NCBI GenBank assembly: GCA_031276035.1
Contig: JAISNV010000035.1
Location: forward strand, 62,001-126,000
Length of the DNA: 64,000 bases
Reading direction: 5' to 3'
DNA from: Bacteroidales bacterium
GTDB lineage: Bacteria; Bacteroidota; Bacteroidia; Bacteroidales; BM520
The notes beneath the pieces are model-generated. The model was not told the DNA's origin and did no database searches. It saw nothing but the letters and a program-made list of their open reading frames with translations. Both the position numbers and the translations under genes were made by a program. How positions within the stretch are numbered: the stretch's first letter is position 1; the number at the start of each line of letters is the position of its first letter. Below are positions 56,401 through 64,000 of this stretch, piece by piece.

Positions 56401-56700
56401 GATGGAATTGAATCTTTACCTTCTGATGAATCATGTGTAACAACTTATACTGGTATTGAAGATTACAATGGAAGCTTAAAAGTATATCCGAATCCGTCTA
56501 ATTCAATAATTAATATTGAGGGAGAGAATGTTAAGGAAATTACTGTTTTAAACTCAGTTGGACAATTGGTTAAAATTGTTTCTGTACAAGATAATAAAAC
56601 TTCTTTCGATGTTTCACAATTTAAATCGGGACATTATATAATAAAGGTTTTATATAATGATGATAAAATTGAAAATATAAAAGTTGTTGTGAATAAATAA
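53482..56700 (+). CDS. Secreted S8 (subtilisin-like) serine protease with T9SS sorting domain
   Basis: 1072 residues. Signal peptide 1-~20 (ends NGYSQ), an inhibitor-like propeptide to ~165, then a subtilisin domain with Asp189 (VSVLDSG), His229 (HGTHCAGTVAG), Asn326 and Ser434 (SGTSMATP). After ~490 come two Ig-like repeats with DDSQGNNNGNANPGE and DDALENNNGILEPGE. A beta domain with WGDGWNGNA (near 690-800) is followed by two FN3-like modules (ITWEAPSSG, IKLEWDY). The type A T9SS sorting domain of ~75 residues (KVYPNPSNSIINIEG to the end) directs export and surface attachment. A close paralogue follows after 12 nt. Confidence 0.93.
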   Translation: MKKILLFFSIIIVFINGYSQNIPKIDPELQKEMQLMDNEDLVKVNIVMKAQYDQFELRNKTNVLKTKEDKRDFVVSELKKYSKEEQRIVADYLDFFSKSSNVKEIKSHWLYNGIDCYATKNAIEEIASLEDVLTIGLEQMHYALFDNEKPKPAEAGSKEITYNVTKVRANDVWDELGVTGEGIIVSVLDSGVNYNHNDIKNQMWQSAEYPYHGYNFINNNNDPMDDHSHGTHCAGTVAGNGASGSQTGMAPDATIMAIKILNSGGGGTVSGTCSGIEFSVEHGAHILSMSIGWALGMLSDAERIMFRTTMANTLEAGVVASVAAGNEGDRLYTYPIPNNVRTPGNCPPPWLHPDQTIEGGLTCVVCVGATDSNDNIADFSSLGPVTWQNFAGFNDYAYNPGMGLIRPDVCAPGVDVKSLTHDSNTGYTYMSGTSMATPGVAGVMALMLSKNPELTPAEIDFILETTAVPLSENKSNTFGSGRINAYDAVNAVEIGPISVHGIVIDDSQGNNNGNANPGETIKLNVSLINESDSPVNNVSATIYSNSEYVNIINNNAVFGNIASNEIKTVDNAFSFLLLPSAPASKKITFNMEIETESDSYSNSFFITSYDYELGFSYLLIDDALENNNGILEPGETANIEVNIINSGNESVLELNGLLSSLSDEITINSNTASYGDLNASQSKAGIFNVTLSSSASPENINIPFQLLLTDVNGRTTNVNFVYQNKCNVIFDLSDDWGDGWNGNAIIVSFDDGTPSQSLTINNGSIAVHTLEISSGVNVSLTWQAGNYAYECFYDIYYENGSMIYSGSGNPGSGVFFSWINDCQGTNIECDPVQNLNINVVESLANITWEAPSSGTPVSYKIYQGSDLIETTTNTSYTSEIIMGLNEFCVYAVYDQCVSESVCEIINFPFDLVATSISDSEIKLEWDYVNIGSGTTFNIYRDDNVIASGIVSKEYNDIELVAATEYCYIVTAVSDGIESLPSDESCVTTYTGIEDYNGSLKVYPNPSNSIINIEGENVKEITVLNSVGQLVKIVSVQDNKTSFDVSQFKSGHYIIKVLYNDDKIENIKVVVNK

Positions 56701-56712
56701 GATTTGTTTAAT

Positions 56713-59700
56713 ATGAAAAAATTTTTATTTCTATTTTTAATCATTATTAGTTTTAATGGTTACAGTCAAGATTTTCCCAAAATTGAAACTGAATTACAGG
56801 CGCAAATGCAGTTGATGGATAATGAAGATCTTGTTAAGATTAATGTAATTATGAAAGATCAGTACGATCAGTTGCAACTTCGTAAAAAAGCTGATGTATT
56901 TTTATCTAAAGAAAATAAACGGTCTTTTGTAATTAGTGAATTAAAAAAATATTCTAAAGAAACTCAAAATAGAGTAATAGAATATTTAGATCATTCTTCT
57001 AAAAGCGATAATGTAAAAGAAATTACATCTCATTGGCTTTATAATGGGGTTAATTGTTATGCAACAAAAAATGTTATTGAAGAATTAGCAACGCTTGATG
57101 AAGTATTAGTAATCGGGTACGATGTAGAGCGTAATATGCTTTTTGATAATGAAAATCCTAAACCTGCAGAAGCCGGAAGTAAAGAGTTAACATATAATGT
57201 TACAAAAGTTAGGGCTAATGAAGTGTGGGGTGATGGGTTTACCGGTGAAGGAATAATTGTTTCTGTTATTGATACCGGCGTTAATTACAATCACGAAGAT
57301 ATCAAAGATCAGATGTGGCAAAGTGCGGAATATCCGTTGCATGGTTATAATTTTTATTCTAATACTAATAATCCGATGGATAATAATGGTCATGGAACAC
57401 ATTGTGCGGGAACAGTTGCCGGTAATGGTGCTTCAGGATCACAAACAGGTATGGCGCCTGATGCTACTATTATGGCTATAAAAGTTTTAAACTCACAGGG
57501 AGGTGGTGCTGTTAGTGGCGCTGTTAGTGGCGTTGAATTTTCTGTAGAGAATGGTGCCCATATTTTAAGTATGTCACTGGGTTGGGTAACCGGAGCACTT
57601 AGTGTTGCAGAGCGGATAATGTTTAGAACTACTATGGTTAATACACTTGAAGCAGGTGTTGTAGCTTCTGTTGCGGCAGGTAATGAAGGGGGGATGTTAT
57701 CTTCATATCCGATTCCCAATAATGTTAGAACTCCGGGAAATTGCCCGCCGCCGTGGAACCATCCGGACCAAACATTGGAGGGAGGAAAAACCTGTGTAGT
57801 ATGTGTTGGCGCTACTGATTCTAACGATGCTATTGCAAATTTTTCGTCACTTGGCCCTGTAACCTGGCAAAGTTATGCAGGTTTTAATGATTATCCGTAT
57901 ATTCCGGGAATGGGATTAATCCGTCCTGATGTTTGCGCCCCTGGTGTAAATATTAAATCCCTTACTCATGACTCTAATACAGGATATGCACTTAACAGCG
58001 GTACTTCTATGGCAGCACCGGGAGTAGCCGGAGTCATGGCTCTAATGATGTCTAAAAATATTGAACTTACTCCTGCTGAAATAGATTCGATAATTGAAAC
58101 TACGGCAGTGAAATTGTCCCCCAGCAAAAATAATACATTCGGATCGGGAAGAATAGATGCCTATGAAGCCATGTTGGCTATTAAAACAGGTTTATTAGAT
58201 GTTCAGAATGTTATAGTTGATGATTCTCAAGGTAATAATAACGGAAATATGAACCCTGGGGAAACTATAAGTTTGGATTTAAGTTTAATCAATAAAGACA
58301 ATGTAGGTATTAATAATGTGAATGCTACAATTATTCCATTAAGTGAATATGTTACTATTATTAATGATTATGCTGAATTCGGTAATTTTTCTCCTAATGA
58401 AATAAAAACAGTCAATGGTGCATATACATTCTCATTATCACCGAATACACCGGCAAATGAAGAAATTAAATTTACACTATTGATAAAATCCAATGATGAT
58501 GTTTTTTATAATCAAATTGTTATTATTACTTATGATTATAAGTTTGACTTCGTTAATACGTCTATTGATGATGCGGCGGGAAATAATAATAATCTACTTG
58601 ATCCGGGTGAAACTGTAAATATGACGGTAACTATAATCAATTCCGGATTAGAAGACGCTTATAATATTACCGGTTTACTATCATCACCCATTGCCGATAT
58701 AACGATTAATACCAATACGGCTAATTTTGGAAATATTTTAATAGATCAAAGTAAATCAGGTAGTTATAGTATTACACTCAGTTCTTCGGCAGTTTCCGGA
58801 AGTATTAATATACCGTTTTATTTATTGTTGACTGATGAAAATGGAAAAGAATCTAATTTATCATTTACTTACATGGATAAATGTAAAACTGTTTTTGATC
58901 TAAGCACACATAATAATAGTTGGAATGGTGCCGCTATAATTGTTTCTTTTGATGACGGAACTCCTTCAAGAACATTAACGGTTAATACCGGAACTTCAGC
59001 TATACATAAATTGGATATAGCTTCTGGTACAACAGTTAGTCTTACATGGCAATCTGGTGGTGCAGACGCATTATGTTTTTATGATATATATTATGAATAT
59101 GGAGATTATATATACTCAGGATCAGGTAATCCAGGCTCAGGAATTTTCTTTTCATGGTTAAATGATTGTCAGGGTAATAATTATGTATGTAATCCTGTTC
59201 AAAATCTTAACATTGGTATTAATAATACTACAGCTTATTTAACATGGGATCCGCCGTTTGTAGGAACTCCAGTATCTTACCAAATATATAAGAACTCCGG
59301 TTTCGCAGGAAGTACAACTAATACTTCATATTCGGTAAGTATCGGAAATACTGCTTCTACATTACATGTTTATGCTATATATGACGATTGTATCTCAATA
59401 CCAATCTCTAAAACGGTTAGTGCACAAGCAGGTTGCGAATCAATATCAAATCTTGTTTGTGAAATAGGTTATAATAATACTATAAATGCAAGCTGGACTG
59501 CTCCTCTTGATGTTACAAATTTAGTGGGATACAAAGTATATGTTGATGGAATTTATATCGAAACAATAACCGATTTATCATATTCGTATGAAAGTCAACC
59601 CGGAGATGTAAGATTTTGTGTTGCCGCGTTATACAATATTTCTGAAGGTATAAACTGTGAATCCGATAAAGTTTGCGAAGATGTAAATGTTATTGATTTT

Positions 59701-60438
59701 TGTGAACCGGTTACGAATTTAATAGCATCTCTTAATGGTAATACTGTAATACTTAATTGGACTGCTCCCGAGTTGGTTGAGTTTGTTGAAAATTATAATA
59801 TTTATAGAGATGGAATTTTAATAGGTACTAGTACAACTAATAATTTTTCGAATGAGATTAATGAGAATGTTTATGAATATGCTGTTGAAGTAGTTTATGA
59901 AAACTCATGTATCTCTGCACAAATTTCTGTTAATATAGATGCAATACCTTACAATCTAATTGCGACGGCAATATCCAATTCTAAAATTCAACTTGAATGG
60001 CAATGTGATAATAATAATGTGTCGTTTAATATCTATAGAGATGGTAGCGCAATTGTTTCAAATATTACGGATAAACAACATGTTGATGCCGGTCTTGATG
60101 GTGAATCCGAATATTGTTATATAATTAGAGCACATAATGGCGGTAGTGAGTTTTCCGAATCGAATGAATCCTGTGCAACAACTTTTGCCGGAATCGAAGA
60201 TTACAACGGAGATTTAAAGGTATATCCTAATCCTTCTAACTCAATAATTAATATAGAAGGTGAAAATATGAAAGAAATTGTTGTACTCAATTCTGTAGGA
60301 CAAATTGTAAAACTTATTTCTGTTGATACTGATAAGATTTCTGTAGATGTTTCCAAATTTAATTCGGGAAATTATATATTCAAAGTTTCATATAATGATA
60401 ATAAAATTGAAAATATAAAAGTTGTTGTAAATAAATAA
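56713..60438 (+). CDS. Secreted S8 serine protease with T9SS sorting domain, larger paralogue
   Basis: 1241 residues from the ATG at 56713; a TTG at 56704 is in frame but precedes the signal peptide needlessly. The layout matches the upstream protease: signal peptide ending NGYSQ, propeptide, and subtilisin domain with VSVIDTG, HGTHCAGTVAG, AAGNEG and SGTSMAAPG. The two Ig-like repeats have DDSQGNNNGNMNPGE and DDAAGNNNNLLDPGE, and the T9SS type A sorting domain is nearly identical. The differences are two extra FN3-like modules (about 160 more residues) and loss of the GDG in the GWNG domain (here STHNNSWNGAA). Likely a tandem duplication with diverging binding modules. An intrinsic terminator follows. 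Confidence 0.93.
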   Translation: MKKFLFLFLIIISFNGYSQDFPKIETELQAQMQLMDNEDLVKINVIMKDQYDQLQLRKKADVFLSKENKRSFVISELKKYSKETQNRVIEYLDHSSKSDNVKEITSHWLYNGVNCYATKNVIEELATLDEVLVIGYDVERNMLFDNENPKPAEAGSKELTYNVTKVRANEVWGDGFTGEGIIVSVIDTGVNYNHEDIKDQMWQSAEYPLHGYNFYSNTNNPMDNNGHGTHCAGTVAGNGASGSQTGMAPDATIMAIKVLNSQGGGAVSGAVSGVEFSVENGAHILSMSLGWVTGALSVAERIMFRTTMVNTLEAGVVASVAAGNEGGMLSSYPIPNNVRTPGNCPPPWNHPDQTLEGGKTCVVCVGATDSNDAIANFSSLGPVTWQSYAGFNDYPYIPGMGLIRPDVCAPGVNIKSLTHDSNTGYALNSGTSMAAPGVAGVMALMMSKNIELTPAEIDSIIETTAVKLSPSKNNTFGSGRIDAYEAMLAIKTGLLDVQNVIVDDSQGNNNGNMNPGETISLDLSLINKDNVGINNVNATIIPLSEYVTIINDYAEFGNFSPNEIKTVNGAYTFSLSPNTPANEEIKFTLLIKSNDDVFYNQIVIITYDYKFDFVNTSIDDAAGNNNNLLDPGETVNMTVTIINSGLEDAYNITGLLSSPIADITINTNTANFGNILIDQSKSGSYSITLSSSAVSGSINIPFYLLLTDENGKESNLSFTYMDKCKTVFDLSTHNNSWNGAAIIVSFDDGTPSRTLTVNTGTSAIHKLDIASGTTVSLTWQSGGADALCFYDIYYEYGDYIYSGSGNPGSGIFFSWLNDCQGNNYVCNPVQNLNIGINNTTAYLTWDPPFVGTPVSYQIYKNSGFAGSTTNTSYSVSIGNTASTLHVYAIYDDCISIPISKTVSAQAGCESISNLVCEIGYNNTINASWTAPLDVTNLVGYKVYVDGIYIETITDLSYSYESQPGDVRFCVAALYNISEGINCESDKVCEDVNVIDFCEPVTNLIASLNGNTVILNWTAPELVEFVENYNIYRDGILIGTSTTNNFSNEINENVYEYAVEVVYENSCISAQISVNIDAIPYNLIATAISNSKIQLEWQCDNNNVSFNIYRDGSAIVSNITDKQHVDAGLDGESEYCYIIRAHNGGSEFSESNESCATTFAGIEDYNGDLKVYPNPSNSIINIEGENMKEIVVLNSVGQIVKLISVDTDKISVDVSKFNSGNYIFKVSYNDNKIENIKVVVNK

Positions 60439-60467
60439 CTTTTTTTAGTTACTAAGTTTAAGTCGCA

Positions 60468-60498
60468 AGGCGGGTATTAAAAACACTCGCCTTTTTTT
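60468..60498 (+). terminator. Intrinsic terminator after the subtilase pair
   Basis: 8-bp stem AGGCGGGT/ACTCGCCT with one G-U pair and a 9-nt loop, followed by a run of eight T. It ends the amn-holA-subtilase transcript. Confidence 0.85.
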
Positions 60499-60500
60499 AT

Positions 60501-60508
60501 TATATTTG
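60501..60508 (+). promoter_or_regulatory. -7 promoter element for ruvC
   Basis: TATATTTG followed by C, 21 nt before the ATG at 60530 and directly after the terminator. Confidence 0.6.
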
Positions 60509-60529
60509 CATCAAAATTATTAAAATTAA

Positions 60530-61102
60530 ATGCAAACAAAAATTGATAAATTCAACAGAATAATTCTGGGTATTGATACCGGCTCTTTGAACTTCGGATA
60601 TTGTATTTTACAACAAGACGGAAATAAATATACTCTGCATAATAAAGGAATATTAAAACTTCATACTATTTCCGATCAAATATTGAAAAATAAAAAAATA
60701 TATGAGTTTCTAAATGAGTTACACGATACTTATCTTTTTGATGAAATTGCAATAGAACAACCTGTGTACGGAAAAGATCCGCAGGCGATGCTTAAATTGG
60801 GCAGAGTGCTCGGCTGCTGCATAGGTTTCGCTATATCTAAAAATATTCCAATTACCGAATATCCTCCGAAAAATGTTAAAAGAGTAATTACTGGAAATGG
60901 AAACGCAGCAAAACAGCAAGTTGCTTATATGCTCGAAAAAATATTGGGTATAAATTTAGATGGCAATACCAAAACTTATGATGATACGGATGCCGTTGCC
61001 ATAGCTTTGTGTCATATTTATAATATCAGCGGTAAACCGATGATGAGTTCAAAGAAATCCTGGGATAAATTCATAAAAGATAATCCTGACAGAATTCTGT
61101 AA
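60530..61102 (+). CDS. ruvC: Crossover junction endodeoxyribonuclease RuvC
   Basis: Holliday-junction resolvase acting with RuvAB in recombination and repair. It has 190 residues. The RNase H-like acidic residues lie in ILGIDTGSLNFGY (first Asp), DEIAIEQPVYGKDPQ (Glu) and DDTDAVAIALCH (late Asp). QAMLKLGRVLGCCIGFA and ITGNGNAAKQQVAYML are family motifs. It has its own promoter and terminates 3 nt before the convergent methyltransferase gene ends. Confidence 0.95.
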   Translation: MQTKIDKFNRIILGIDTGSLNFGYCILQQDGNKYTLHNKGILKLHTISDQILKNKKIYEFLNELHDTYLFDEIAIEQPVYGKDPQAMLKLGRVLGCCIGFAISKNIPITEYPPKNVKRVITGNGNAAKQQVAYMLEKILGINLDGNTKTYDDTDAVAIALCHIYNISGKPMMSSKKSWDKFIKDNPDRIL

Positions 61103-61105
61103 TTT

Positions 61106-61888
61106 TTATTTTTCGGATTTTATCTTCCTACCGCCGTAAATAACCTCTTCCCCATATCTGGCCAATTGCATTTTTTCGCGTTCCTTTTCTGGAATCTCAT
61201 AATAAATCCTGTCTTCAATAACATCAAATCCGGCGCGTTTAATATATTCGGGATAATCCTTGCCGAACTGCCGCACGTGGTCATACTGTCCGAACAATCT
61301 TTCTCTCTCCTTAGGATCGGTAATATTCGGATCTTCAAAAGTGTTAATATCAGGATTTATTGGAACTAACAATATAGCTTGTCCCTGTGGCCTTAAAATA
61401 CGGTATAATTCTTTTAAAGCAATATTTGCATCTTCAACATGCTCGAGAACGTGATTACAAATAATGAAATCATAACTATTGTCCGGTAAATTAATCTTCA
61501 TTACATCTAACTTGATATCTGCTATGGGAGAGTCGATATCCGCAGTAGTGTAATTCAGATTTTTACAAGTTCTGAAACGTTTCAAAAATGGTTGTTCGGG
61601 AGCAATGTGCAGTACATCAAGATTATCAGTAAAGAAGTTCGTTTTTTCTTTCAAATAAAGATACATCAATCGATGGCGTTCAAGCGATAAACATTTTGGA
61701 CATAGTCTGTTATCCTTGGCCTCGCCGTATCCGTAAGGCATAAATTTCCTGAATGAAGTTTCGCAAACCGGACAGTACACACCACTTCCCCAATAAAAAG
61801 GTCGTACAATAAATCCGAATGCTTTACTGAACCTGATTAAGGTTTGTCTGGAAAATTTGGATGTTGCGAAAGATATAAAACGTTTCAT
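61106..61888 (-). CDS. Class I SAM-dependent methyltransferase with N-terminal zinc ribbon
   Basis: 260 residues. A four-Cys ribbon (Cys39, 42, 63, 66, in VYCPVC and RLCPKC) lies before the methyltransferase core. The core has DVLHIAPE, YTTADIDSP, the IICNHVLEHVEDANIALKEL motif (read as parts) of the Methyltransf_11/UbiE-like group, and GQAILLVPIN. The substrate is unknown. The N-terminal segment with the unusual hydrophobic, basic start (KFSRQTLIRFSKAFGFIVRP) may contact membrane or nucleic acid. It ends 3 nt after ruvC on the opposite strand, and an inverted-repeat element lies upstream. Confidence 0.88.
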   Translation of the reverse strand: MKRFISFATSKFSRQTLIRFSKAFGFIVRPFYWGSGVYCPVCETSFRKFMPYGYGEAKDNRLCPKCLSLERHRLMYLYLKEKTNFFTDNLDVLHIAPEQPFLKRFRTCKNLNYTTADIDSPIADIKLDVMKINLPDNSYDFIICNHVLEHVEDANIALKELYRILRPQGQAILLVPINPDINTFEDPNITDPKERERLFGQYDHVRQFGKDYPEYIKRAGFDVIEDRIYYEIPEKEREKMQLARYGEEVIYGGRKIKSEK

Positions 61889-61908
61889 CTTATGATATTT
61901 TTAGATAG

Positions 61909-62005
61909 AATGACAAGATTTACGAAATTAACATATCCGAAAATTTCTTATGAAGAATAAATTTATTATTCAATTGAATTTGTTAATTCTGCAAATCTTG
62001 TCATT
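61909..62005. repeat. 97-nt imperfect inverted-repeat element
   Basis: Arms 61909-61933 and 61981-62005 are complementary at 21 of 25 positions (13 matches, 4 mismatches, 8 matches) with a 47-nt AT-rich loop. It fills most of the gap between the methyltransferase gene and the prolyl oligopeptidase. It has no T-run suited to a terminator in the minus direction. It could be a small non-autonomous mobile element or an RNA hairpin in the transcript between the two genes. Confidence 0.5.
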
Positions 62006-62020
62006 ATGTCTAATGCAACA

Positions 62021-64000
62021 TTATTCGAATTTAGGTTCAATTCCCATATTATAGAACATAAATGCCCATTCATCAACAATTTCTTCAATAACTTTTGAAG
62101 TTGGTTTTCCCGCTCCGTGGCCGGCCTGTGTTTCTATACGAATCATAACAGGATTGTCGCCGGAATATTTTTCTTGTAATGTAGCTGCATATTTGAAAGA
62201 ATGTGCCGGAACAACGCGGTCGTCATGATCGCCAGTAGTAACAAGAATTGCAGGATAATTGACATTTTCTTTGATATTATGTAAAGGAGAATATCCGTAA
62301 ATATATTCGAACATTTCTTTACTGTCTTCGCTTGTACCGTAATCTGTTGCCCAATATCTTCCGATAGTAAAATATTGATAACGCAACATATCGAGAACTC
62401 CTACAGCCGGCAAACCCACTGCAAATAAATCAGGACGTTGATTGATAACAGCACCTACAAGAAGTCCGCCGTTGGAACCGCCTTGCAAAGCAAGGTATTC
62501 GGGAGAAGTATATTTATTAGCTATAAGATATTCGGCTGCAGCTATACAATCGTCGAAAACATTTTGTTTTTGCATCAGAGTACCGGCTTTATGCCATTTT
62601 TCTCCATATTCGCCACCGCCGCGCAGGTTGGCAACAGCAATAATACAACCGTTTTCTAAAAGTGGAATTCTTGATGTTGAAAAACCCGGTGTCAAACTGA
62701 TGTTAAATCCGCCATAACCGTAAAGTAAAGTCGGATTTTTACCGTTCAATTCCAGATCTCTTTTATAAGTCAAAAACATCGGGACAGTTGTACCGTCTTT
62801 TGATTGATAAAAAACTTGTTTTGTAATATAGTTATCGGAATCGAATTTTATTTGTGATCTCGAATATTCCGTTGAAATATTATTTTTGATGTCGTATTTG
62901 TAAATGATTGACGGAGTATTATATGATGTGTAAGAGTAAAAAGTAATATTATCTTCCGGTTTACCGTTGAATCCGCTTATTGAACCTATCGGTAGATCAA
63001 GAACATAGGAGTTTTTGCCGTTTGTGTCGAAAATCTCTATATAAGTATGGGCGTCTTTTAAGTAACTTGCGATTAATTTTTCTCCAACATATTGAACGCC
63101 GTTTAAAACATAATCTCTTTCGGGAATTACATCTTTCCAATGTTTTTTATCGGTGGCTTTATTAATAGGAACCGATAATAATCGATAATTCGGTGCATTA
63201 TCATTTGTCATAATATACAAATCATTGCCGATAATATCCATCACATAGTAATCTTTTTCAAAATCCTTATTGATGTGAGTGAATTCTTTATCTTTACTTT
63301 TCTTGAAAGCAAGGGAATTTCCACTGGTTGATTCTGTTGTGTACAAAAACATATATTTATCATCGTCGCTTACCTCAATACTGAAAGAACGTTCCGGGTT
63401 TTGCGGTTCGGAATAAATTAAAATATCCTCTTCCTGCGGAGTTCCAATTTTATGAAAATACAGCATACAATTTTCGTTGGTCCCTTTAAGTAAATCACCT
63501 TCTTTTGGTTCTGGGAAGCGACTATATATCACGCCGTCGTCGTAGGTTGCTATACTGGAAAATTTTATCCATTTCAAATGATCGTCGAGAAGCGTACGGG
63601 AATCAATATCCATAAAATAAAATTCGCGCCAATCGCTGCCGCCTCTTGATATGCTGTAAATAAGTGTTTTGCCGTCTTTGGTAATGTTGAAACCCGATAA
63701 AGCAATGGTTCCGTCTTCGGAAAAAGTATTCGGATCTAATAAAATTTCACCTTCTTTATCATCAATATCCTTAAGAAGATATACCACATTCTGATTCTGT
63801 AATCCCGAATTTTTGTACATTATCCATCTATTATTTATTTTAACAGGTGATGATGATTTTGGATAATCCCATTGTTCAGTTAGTCTTTCCCTCATCTCTG
63901 CTCTGAATGGAATTTTATCCAGATAAGCAAAAGTAACTTCATTTTGGGCTTTTACCCATGCCGCCGTTTCTTCCGACATGTCATCTTCCAGCCAACTGTA
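62021..64000 (-). CDS. Prolyl oligopeptidase family serine peptidase (S9A), N-terminus outside window
   Basis: The reading frame is open across the right edge, so the visible 659 codons are a partial gene. An internal ATG at 63979 is not the start: upstream codons encode YSWLEDD, matching the family pattern PY-x-W-L-E-D. Residues numbered from that internal Met: a seven-bladed propeller-like region to ~390, then the alpha/beta hydrolase with Ser in LQGGSNGGLL, Asp in TGDHDDRVVP and His in QAGHGAGK. It cleaves short proline-containing peptides. Whether it has a signal peptide cannot be seen. Confidence 0.94.
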   Translation of the reverse strand, partial: YSWLEDDMSEETAAWVKAQNEVTFAYLDKIPFRAEMRERLTEQWDYPKSSSPVKINNRWIMYKNSGLQNQNVVYLLKDIDDKEGEILLDPNTFSEDGTIALSGFNITKDGKTLIYSISRGGSDWREFYFMDIDSRTLLDDHLKWIKFSSIATYDDGVIYSRFPEPKEGDLLKGTNENCMLYFHKIGTPQEEDILIYSEPQNPERSFSIEVSDDDKYMFLYTTESTSGNSLAFKKSKDKEFTHINKDFEKDYYVMDIIGNDLYIMTNDNAPNYRLLSVPINKATDKKHWKDVIPERDYVLNGVQYVGEKLIASYLKDAHTYIEIFDTNGKNSYVLDLPIGSISGFNGKPEDNITFYSYTSYNTPSIIYKYDIKNNISTEYSRSQIKFDSDNYITKQVFYQSKDGTTVPMFLTYKRDLELNGKNPTLLYGYGGFNISLTPGFSTSRIPLLENGCIIAVANLRGGGEYGEKWHKAGTLMQKQNVFDDCIAAAEYLIANKYTSPEYLALQGGSNGGLLVGAVINQRPDLFAVGLPAVGVLDMLRYQYFTIGRYWATDYGTSEDSKEMFEYIYGYSPLHNIKENVNYPAILVTTGDHDDRVVPAHSFKYAATLQEKYSGDNPVMIRIETQAGHGAGKPTSKVIEEIVDEWAFMFYNMGIEPKFE

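Noticed and set aside
53482..60438. The two subtilase genes as one frameshifted gene
   Set aside because: Each has its own start, signal peptide, catalytic triad, sorting domain and stop codon.
63979..63979. Internal ATG as start of the prolyl oligopeptidase
   Set aside because: The frame continues to the window edge with the conserved W-L-E-D motif upstream, so the true start is outside the window.

Overview
The window is a gene-dense, AT-rich chromosomal segment of a Bacteroidota bacterium, most likely an anaerobic member of the Bacteroidales. Evidence for this: many genes are preceded by the Bacteroidota -7 promoter element TAnnTTTG rather than an obvious Shine-Dalgarno sequence; two secreted subtilases end in type IX secretion (T9SS) sorting domains; transketolase is split into two subunits; a DUF4199 gene sits before a GT2 glycosyltransferase; and there is a short AMP nucleosidase. 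Genes for lysine fermentation (kdd, kce, kal) and cysteine desulfidase fit an amino-acid-fermenting anaerobe. No transposase, phage gene or CRISPR array is visible.

Layout. 1-4.7 kb, minus strand: htpG (cut by the left edge), then a three-gene envelope operon (Gfo/Idh/MocA oxidoreductase, lipoprotein, polyprenyl glycosylphosphotransferase). 4.8-7.4 kb, plus strand: pcm and both transketolase halves. 7.6-12.3 kb, minus: DUF4199, GT2 glycosyltransferase, gmhA, a fused hddC-gmhB and a sodium:solute symporter, a module for GDP-heptose and surface sugar chemistry. 12.6-13.4 kb: a tRNA-Lys gene only 3 nt upstream of the SRP RNA, followed closely by a YciO-type gene. 13.6-21.1 kb, minus: ychF-tetR-secreted protein, and lon followed by an orphan peptide-binding lipoprotein. 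21.4-24.7 kb, minus: CoA-transferase A subunit, kal, kce, kdd, with a clear promoter at one end and a strong terminator at the other. 24.9-29.8 kb: topA overlapping an arginase-fold gene with lost metal ligands, divergent from miaB. 30-39.7 kb, minus: FkbM methyltransferase, cysteine desulfidase, malic enzyme, pyrF, prfA, a DUF3667 membrane protein and a 1077-residue multi-cofactor flavoprotein. 40-43.7 kb, plus: fur-purA-ABC-F operon. 43.9-51.4 kb, minus: polyprenyl synthetase, yjjG, a TIGR01212 radical SAM gene, POT transporter, phosphofructokinase, and a tetR-KASIII pair with a candidate operator. 51.6-61.1 kb, plus: amn, holA, two tandem T9SS subtilases and ruvC. 61.1-64 kb, minus: zinc-ribbon methyltransferase and a prolyl oligopeptidase running off the right edge.

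Most genes are conserved housekeeping genes. The points I would look at again are the tRNA-Lys/SRP RNA dicistron, an 11-mer and palindromes shared by the htpG and lon upstream regions, the 1077-residue redox fusion, the arginase-like protein coupled to topA, the incomplete lysine-fermentation cluster, the tandem subtilases, the TetR/KASIII operator and a 97-nt inverted-repeat element near 61.95 kb.
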